NCBI GenBank assembly: GCA_963969365.1
Contig: OZ017761.1
Location: 620,001-684,000, forward strand
Source of the DNA: Asterochloris sp. CNOR1
Lineage: Eukaryota > Chlorophyta > Trebouxiophyceae > Trebouxiales > Trebouxiaceae
Direction: 5' to 3'
Length of the DNA stretch: 64,000 nt
Positions within the stretch are counted from its first letter, which is position 1; each line of letters opens with the position of its first letter. The translations under genes and the position numbers were made by a program. The notes under the pieces were generated by a model that saw nothing but the letters and a program-made list of their open reading frames with translations, was not told where the DNA came from and made no database searches. Below, one piece after another: positions 56,801-64,000 of the stretch.

Positions 56801-58931
56801 TGCTGTGAGGATGGCATTGTGCTCAGGCTGAGCTGCAAACTGACCTGCAAGATCCTGCCAAGCAGCATTAGCATAGCGAATTGGCCATCCAGGAGTTTCG
56901 ACCTCCACCACCAGGACTGCTGCATTCAGGTTGGCTGACTCGGAGTGGCTGGCATATGCTGCATGGACAACCTCACTACTCTGGCGCTCATACTGGCGCA
57001 TCAAAAGCTCGCACATGTTGCACAGCAGCTGACAGCACTCGCGCGGCAGCTGGCGGGGCTTGACGTCGACCATGAAGCTGCAGCAAGCAAATAGCAATTT
57101 AGGGTGCTTTGCTGGCAGTAAGCAGCAGAATGGTGGCAATGCTGCTCAGGGTGACGCCTCCTGCTGATGGGCACTGACAAGCCAGCCATGCCAGGGCAAA
57201 CTGGATTCAAGCTGGTGCACTGATGCTGGCATACAATGAGGTGGCCATTTAGGCAGCAATGCATGGCAAGTTGCGAGCTGATGGCTGATCACTTGTACTG
57301 GAGACAGGCTGTGCCATGGGCGGAGGACTTACAGGCTTCCCACAGTGTGTCCTGATGAAGTCACCAGTGGGACGCCCACATAGCACTGCACTTTGTATTC
57401 GTTGACAATAGCATGGTCACAAAACCTGCAGGAGAGAGCAAATGCTTTTTTTGCAGGCTACTTAGAAGGACTTGCATTTTGACAGGCACAGGTGAGGTGT
57501 CCGCCTCAGCCAGTGCACACAGAGCCAGAGGTACATGGGCTGATTGCCGCACAAAAGAAGGTGACACAAACTTGCTTTCAGCCCATAGCTGGCAGCAGAG
57601 GTACCTGAAAGCTGTCCACTGGCACTCGTGAGTCCACTCTGCTCAAGCTCACTGTTGCAAAGGTGCATGCTGCAGCCTTTTTACACAGGCCTGTGCATAT
57701 ACATCAGCCTGTACAACACCTGCAGAAGACTTACAGTAGACAGGGCTCCAGTTGCCCTGAGCAGCACTGCCTATCTGCTCACCTGGTATCTTTAGTTAGA
57801 TCCTCAACCAGCAGCACCTCTGGCTGGTCGTTCTGAAGGCCCCAGGAGATTATGGACTGTGAGCGCTTCCACGTGCTTGGCAATATGGTGCCTGGTGGCG
57901 ACACCGAAGCTTTGATCACAGTGGTGTCTCCAGCCAGGATGCAGATGGCAGCAACAGGCATCTGCACAGCAGCGCTATCCATGCCTTCATGTGGACTCAG
58001 GCACTGGTGGAGCAATCACATCGTGTGCCATTTCTGAACAAAGGCCAATGGCGCAGGTGTTGCCTATATTGATTGTGTCTCAGCAGCATGAGCAGCAGCA
58101 TTGGCTGCAGGTTTTTGCAAGCGGCATGATGACTGGCAAAGGGAGTTTTCTGCTGGCTGATGGCAGAACATGAGAGTTGCGGTTGCATAACCCTGACCAT
58201 TAAGCTGATGGCAAAAGCTGTTCACTTGGGTGCTCACCTCACAGATATGGGCCACCAGCTCGACTATCTGCTGGGACTCAGGGGGCATGGGTCTGTCTGC
58301 CATGTCTAGTGCATGTAGCACAGCCACCCGCTCAGCGTCGTTGTCTGGCAGGGGCGCCTCCCAGGCTGGGCTTTTGTCAGCAGCTGCAGCTGGAGGGCCT
58401 AACTCAGCTGCTGCTGTCTGGCTGACAAGGCTACCTGCCTGTACCTGTAAAGCATAAGTCAGGCCTAGATGGAGGGATGGGCGTTCTGCCCTACACGTGT
58501 CCACACGCCATCCGCAGAAGGGATTTGCCAGAGGTTGACAGTCGCCTGAGAGATGGCTGCGTACATTGAGCCAGCATCGCAGGCCTCCATTGCATGCTAG
58601 GCTGCCTTCACCCCGAAGTGATGCCCATATGTAGCCATCAGTGCAGCCCTGTTCGACGTGCTTGCCTCAAATCCAACCCAAAGTATGGTCACGTGGCGTC
58701 CTGGCAGCAAAAGCATCGTGCATTATGCCATTGGCTGGCAGGTAGGCTGCACAGGGGGCCACGACATGACTGCAGCCTCACCTCAACCTGGTTCACTGCA
58801 TGCTTAGCAAAGCTGGCACTGCCAGCGTCCAGCGGCTTGTGTGCGTGCGCACTGTCCTCTGTGGGAGCTGGTCTCACAGGCTGCTCCTCCATGGCATCAA
58901 CAGCTGTGGCTTTAGAGGCACTGCATCCCAT
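53873..58931 (-). CDS. N-myristoylated GAF-PAS protein with kinase-like domain lacking catalytic residues
   Basis: Fourteen exons join in phase to 734 residues: 58931-58782, 58444-58238, 57961-57783, 57425-57333, 57077-56845, 56607-56442, 56236-56092, 55826-55695, 55558-55430, 55259-55119, 54970-54755, 54624-54508, 54323-54171 and 54016-53873. MGCSAS at the start fits N-myristoylation with a palmitoylatable Cys3. Residues about 75-235 are a GAF domain (DAERVAVLHALDMADRP, VAAICILAGDTTVIKASVS, YVGVPLVTSSGHTVGSL). A PAS-like domain follows at about 270-345 (WPIRYANAAWQDLAG, LWEVFGRG). The C-terminus is a TKL-like kinase fold: SGRVYLGLYKAQPATVM, a FAAPEVL (APE) motif, DVYSFGALLWSMCSG and CMSFQPEARPSI. 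The VAIK lysine is Met435, HRD reads FGY (about 570-572), and no DFG is present. The protein is therefore probably a pseudokinase that senses a ligand through GAF or PAS at a membrane. The intron after 56442 has a GC donor. Confidence 0.93.
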
Positions 58932-59242
58932 GTGTCAGCTCCCCAAGACAGCTGGAGACTGTGCTGCAGCAGCCTGCCACCAGCACCACGTCTGCAAGGG
59001 TGAGCTGTGGAGACAGAGGGATCGGCTGAGTGATGATTAGACCTCTATGCTCTAACTGACATGCGACAAGGCCTGCTTTTATTGTCTGGCCTGCTTGCTG
59101 CGCCAGCCTTTTGTTTGGCTGCTTATTTTTTCTTTTTCTTAACAACCTTAGGGTAGTAGTGCCCCTTACTTCTTGCTTTTGGCATGTGCTGCTACTGACA
59201 GGGTGTGTGAATCAGCTGGGGATCAATCGGGAGGTGTGCTGT
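58932..59242. promoter_or_regulatory. Divergent promoter region between GAF-PAS and NRAMP genes
   Basis: There are 311 bp between the two start codons. A T-rich stretch (TTATTTTTTCTTTTTCTTAA near 59123-59143) could serve core-promoter or pyrimidine-tract roles. No specific factor site can be named from sequence alone. Confidence 0.5.
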
Positions 59243-62200
59243 ATGCTGCAGCCATCTCTGGAACACACCACCAGCTTTGACGTGGATGCTCCTCCCACAC
59301 GTTCCACAGGCACACACCGCAGCGGAGCAAGCCTAATTGAGCGGATGAAGGGCCTGTTCAGCATGGCTCGAGCTCCAGGCAATGGGCACCCACCAGATCC
59401 AGGCGATCACAAGGATGCAGCAGGTGCACACAGCATGTCAGCTGGAGCTTCCAACAGACACGAGGACATCTCCCTGGAGCAGAGACCCTCAGGCGATGAC
59501 CATGTGCACATGGTGGTAGACATGCTTGGTGAGGCTTGTCTGGAAGCAACAGTTCTGCCTGATGCTGGTTGTATACGCAGCTTTGGATAGCCACCTGTGT
59601 GTCTCAGCTGCACGTCAATGCACAAATCTAAGCCCCAAGTAATCACCTCTGGTGACGGTTAGCCTTGCCTCAGCCTAGGTTTGTTTTGTTTAGTGTTGAG
59701 GTAGCTCAAAAGCCTGTGCTGGAGGAATGCTCCTTCTGGTACCATGCTGAAGCTTATCCCGTCCTCTTTGACAGGGCACGGCCCTTGATGCCCTGCATGG
59801 CAGCCTGGTCAAGCAGATGCCCTGGAAGCCAGCTCAGCCCAGCCATGGATAGGGATCACCCCTGCTACTTCAAAGTGCTCCCGTCGAACTGACTTGGCCC
59901 CCTTGCTCGCAGACTGGCTTGAGCAGGAACAAGCATTCTGACAGCATCATGGTGCAGGCCCTCAGCTTGCTGTTTGCTTCTCACCCTGCATTCGTCCCTG
60001 CAGGCACTCATGATGTTGAGGCAGAGCTGTGGTCAGGGGACGACCTGCCTCATGGCTGGTTCTCCTGGCGCAAGCTCTGGCGGTTCACAGGCCCTGGCTT
60101 CCTCATGTCCATTGGCTACATCGTGAGCTGGGGCCCAGCCACCAGGATCGGCTGATGACTGGTTTCATATGCTGGCCAGATGCTGATCCCACTGCTGTCG
60201 GCTTCTGCTGGCCACCTGATGCATGTTGGCCAGCTGCAGAAAGCTTTGCCATGAGCTATAGCTGCCTGTGTTCTTGCATGCTGTCTAGCATTTATGGGGA
60301 GACAGGCACTGCAGCCTGGAAGCGCTGCCCATGGTTTTCCGCCTTGCGCAAGCAGCCTGCTGCCCTTCATGAATGCAGCCTGCACGTGACCTGCTGCACA
60401 GCTGAGCTTCTTTACTAGGCGGTGTTGCCACTCTGCCTGAGTGCATGTGCAGACAGACGGTTGCAGCCTTCTGCATGCTGCCATGAGAATGCTGGCACCG
60501 CGACTGCAGGATCCTGGTAACTTGGAGGGTGACCTTCAGGCTGGGGCCAACACAGGCTACACACTGCTGTGGCTGCTGGTGTGGAGCACTGCCATGGTGA
60601 GAACTGCAAGTGCCTACTCCCCCCATGAGGGCTGCTATATTACAGGGAAGAAGGCTGTACTGACACGATGGCTGTAGTCCTGCTGCCTAGGCTGCAGAGG
60701 GAGACCGCGTGCTGCTCTGTTCAGTGCATGGCAGATCAGTCAGGCTAAACGTGCATGTGTCAGCCGGCCGCCGTACAAAGACTACCCCGCCAACAGCAAT
60801 CTGTCTCCGCAGGGCTTCATTCTGCAGCGGTTGGCAGCCAAGCTGGGGGTGGCTACTGGACGCCACTTGGCACAGCACTGCAGGTAACACCAAGCTGTGG
60901 CAATGCCACCAGCAAGTCCAAGCAACCCTGCACGCATGCATTTGTGATGCATTGCCTTCGCAGTGTGCGTCAGCACAACCTTCCTTGACACTGGTCTGTG
61001 AGGGCCTGAACTGGTCTGACAGACAGCTTGCAGTCTGCCAGGCATGCAGTGCAGTGTTACATTGTGCCCGCGCAAACAGTGCAAGTCAGTTTTTCACGTA
61101 GGCCTATTATTCACCCGACATCCTGGACAAGCATCCAAGAAGTGAACTGGAGAGTGCTGCTGGCACCTGCAGAGAGGAGTACCCGCCGGTGCCCAGGATC
61201 CTGATGTGGCTCATGATTGAGATCGCTATCATCGGCTGCGACATCCAGGAAGTCATCGGCAGCGCCATCGCAATATCACTGCTGTCCAAAGGAGCCATAC
61301 CCCTTTGGGCAGGTGGGGCTGGGCCTGGTGTGCATTTGCATGACCTGCTTTCCCAAAATCACTGCTATCCTAGGAGCCCCCCCAATCTCAGGAGAAGCAG
61401 CTGAGGCAGGCACCTCAGGGCTGAGCTTGCCTTGGCATTTCGGTGCTCTCCAAGATATCCATCCCCCCTGGGCAGCTTAGGCCCTCTGATGGCAGAGGTC
61501 TGCCACAGTAGCAGCAGCATGAGCTGCGTACTTTGTGATACATCCCCAGCATCACTGCTGTCCACATAAGCTATACAACTCTGGGCAGGTAGGACACTCT
61601 GCAGGGCGCAGGTACTGTCTGCCGCGTTAAGGTGGTGGCAGGGTGCATTTTGGCCAATGGCGGAGGCAGCAGACAGGTGGGGCGCCCAGAGGCTTGTTGG
61701 AAGCCTTCTGGTCCCTTTCTTGTTGCAGTGCACAATGTCAGCCTGCCGATGTCTGTGTGTGAGACTCGCTTTTGGTGGCCGGATGGATGGTCTGTTGGAG
61801 AAGATCCTCTCTGCTCCTTGCCCTGCATGCATCTGCTTGCAAGCGGCATCACAACAGCTGCCGAAGACCTTCTCGCTCCCACAAGCTGTGTCGTCACAAC
61901 AGCAGTCAGTTTCCTGTTCGCCCCTCATAGCCTGCCTGTCCACCCTGCAGGCGTCCTCATAACAGCCGTGGACTCCTTTCTCCTGCTGCTGATAGAGCGC
62001 TGCGGAGTGCGGAATCTGGAAGCGCTCTTTGGAGTCCTGGTCGGGATCATGGCAATCTCCTTTGGCATCATGTTTGTGGATGCTGGCGTGCCTGCTGGTC
62101 AGGTTGTTGAAGGTGCGCCTCACCGTCAGTATGGCGGCAGCCTGCATGCTGCCCTAGGTAAAGCATGCAGCACTGGAGTCGGGCCGAGGGTCGTCTCAGA

Positions 62201-63662
62201 AATTGGCTGTCCATCTCTACCCCTGTTTGAGCAGTCTACATGTGCTGGCAGGCCTACATGGGCTGGCATCAACACCAGCATGTCCATCGCAGGGCCTAGA
62301 CACACACATGCCTGCTTGCCAACTGCCAGCCCAACACTTAGTATGGGCTCACAAGCTTTATGAGAAACTTGAGTGATTGCCTCCTGTGGCTCCCTACCTG
62401 TTTGGACACGCTCCAATGCAGAACAGGGCAGGCAAAGAATTGTGCTGCATTGCTGAATCAATACTGTTTGGCTGCAGGGCTTGTGTTGCCGCGTCTGCCG
62501 GCCTCCTCTGTGCACTTTGCGGTCGCCATAGTGGGCGCCATCATCATGCCACACAACATCTACCTGCACTCTGCCCTGGTCCAGTCCAGGTCAGCCTGCC
62601 TTGCTTGAAGTGAGCTGGAGGCATGCCACATAACCTTTCAATTTGGCCTTACTTGTCCTGCCATGCAGGTCGGCCTGCCCTTGCCCCAGTTTCCTGCATG
62701 ACTTGCATGTAGACTCAACTGCTGGACCCTGCCCTGCACACTGCCCTGTTGCAATCTGAGGCAGTCTGACCAGATCCAGCATGACACAGGCCTCTGTTAT
62801 ATCCTATAGTTTTGCTGTCCTGTCATGCTTGAGTCCAGCCTGCCACACGGCTGCTGCACTCTGACCTGCCCTCTGCACCCCACTCTGCCTTCCTGCACCC
62901 CAGACAAACACTTAGAAGCTGCAGAAGGGGCTTGGCCTGTGTGAATCTCTGCACACAGCACCAGTGCAGTCCATGGTGGCCTGCCATCCTCACACGCAAC
63001 TCCAACAGGGCTTTCTTTGCACCCTGTGCAGCATTTCACTACTGACCCAGTCCAAGCTACACTGCAATGACAAGACTGGTCCCCGTCGTGTCACTGCTTG
63101 ATTTGTCGTCACTTCCAGGCAGCATCAGCCAGCCTTTGAAAACTTGACTGCTCTCCATCTTCTGTCATGACTATCTGGTCTGCTCGCATTCAGCTGCCAT
63201 GCTGCCAGTACTGGCTGCAGGAGCGCACTGCTGCTGGCAAAGCTCCCATTTGTGTTGGCCAGGCCACACTCTGCCCTGACCAGAGCAGAAAGGGGTGGTG
63301 CATCCAATTCCATTCTCACCCTCAGCTGACATACCTTGTCAGACACCTTGACGTCTTGAAGCTGCACCTGGAGCCAGGACTGAAGATTCTGCATTAACTG
63401 AAGATGTCTCCACTGCTTGTATCACCCCCCAAACCGCCCCCTTGCCATGTGCTGTAGGAAGATCAACACAGCCCAGCCAGCCCGCAAGAAGGAGGCCGTC
63501 GCCTACTTCAGCATTGAGTCGGCCATTGCCCTGGTCATCAGCCTGTTCATCAACATCTGCGTGGTGGCAGTGTTCGCCCGCGGCTTCTTTGGCAAGGGCA
63601 TCGAGGACATAGGGCTGCAGAACGCTGGGGAGTATCTAGGCACTGCCTTTGGCAAGCACATG
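59243..63662 (+). CDS. NRAMP: NRAMP divalent metal transporter, 3' partial
   Basis: Exons 59243-59528, 60004-60122, 60510-60596, 60813-60883, 61173-61312, 61951-62112, 62478-62589 and 63458-63662 join in phase to about 394 codons; the gene continues past the window. The N-terminal 95 residues ([12 protein letters not shown] onward) are hydrophilic and probably cytosolic. TM1 carries [17 protein letters not shown] with the metal-binding DPGN motif. Next come [34 protein letters not shown] and [22 protein letters not shown]6 has [20 protein letters not shown], containing the MPH metal-binding residues. NRAMP proteins import Mn2+ and Fe2+ with protons at the plasma membrane or endomembranes. The start ATG at 59243 is the best candidate, but an upstream coding exon is not excluded. 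The missing part should hold TM8 onwards. Confidence 0.96.
61280..61600 (+). repeat. Copies of the 3' edge of NRAMP exon 61173-61312
   Basis: The exon end ATCACTGCTGTCCAAAGG with CTTTGGGCAG/GTGGGG is echoed at 61551-61595 (ATCACTGCTGTCCACATAAG, then CTCTGGGCAG/GTAGGA). A weaker copy lies near 61355-61385 (AATCACTGCTATCCTAGGAG). The distal copy preserves a usable donor at 61588. Confidence 0.75.
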
Positions 63663-64000
63663 GTGAGAACTGCATGTTTTTAATGTGGCAGATTGGCAGC
63701 AGCACAGAATGTGTTGAGTACACACAGAAAGCAGCTGAGGACAGACTTCAATTCCGGAATACTAGGAGGCCCTGCTGGGGCAGAGCTGCTGCAGCATGCC
63801 CTTGTAGTGACTGCAGGACCTGCCAACATAGAGATGGCCAGCACAGCTTCAGCGCAGGCATCTGCACAGCCTGTGAAGTACGTGCATGGTGCCTGCTTGA
63901 CATGCAACAGGCAGGTGCGGGTGCTGTCCGTGCAGCATGGAAGCCAATGCTGCCAAATCTCTTTGAGGCAATACGTAAGCAGTAGCAAAGCGCCCACATG

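Overview
The window is nuclear DNA from an intron-dense eukaryote, most likely a chlorophyte green alga of the trebouxiophyte type. The evidence is short GT-AG exons separated by introns of 100-600 bp, several GC-AG introns, TGTAA-type polyadenylation signals, moderately high GC, and gene content: a Rubisco-LSMT-like SET methyltransferase, an N-myristoylated GAF/PAS kinase-like protein and a plant-type vacuolar ABCC transporter. Nothing prokaryotic, organellar or viral was seen, and the class-level assignment is inference. The exons were joined by hand by requiring canonical splice sites, continuous reading phase and family-like sequence across each junction.

Layout, left to right. (1) 1-9264, minus strand: a long low-complexity protein whose first recognisable part resembles the C-terminal region of the COPII scaffold SEC16; it leaves the window on the left. 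(2) 9265-12007: unresolved, probably the 3' end of ALIX and the 5' end of gene 1. (3) 12008-20839, minus: ALIX (BRO1 plus V domain), 15 exons in phase. (4) 20957-22027, plus: histone H2A in three exons, head-to-head with ALIX across only 117 bp. (5) 22028-24057: mostly empty, with one possible minus-strand terminal exon. (6) 24058-28254, plus: SET-domain methyltransferase of the LSMT/SETD3 type. (7) 28521-32322, minus: a 289-residue helical and Ser/Pro-rich protein of unknown function. (8) 32847-53203, minus: a complete 36-exon, 1492-residue ABCC/MRP transporter with TMD0. (9) 53873-58931, minus: a 14-exon, 734-residue GAF-PAS-kinase-like protein that lacks the catalytic lysine, the HRD aspartate and the DFG aspartate. 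(10) 59243-63662 and beyond, plus: an NRAMP metal transporter running off the right edge, divergent from gene 9 across 311 bp.

The genes look like unrelated housekeeping neighbours: ER export, ESCRT sorting, chromatin, protein methylation, detoxification, signalling and metal uptake. The strongest unusual signal is structural. Many introns contain two to four degenerate tandem copies of the neighbouring exon's edge, including the splice-site sequence and 10-20 recognisable codons. It recurs in at least six genes and creates arrays of decoy splice sites. It may record how these introns grew or arose. The second notable item is the putative membrane-anchored GAF-PAS pseudokinase.
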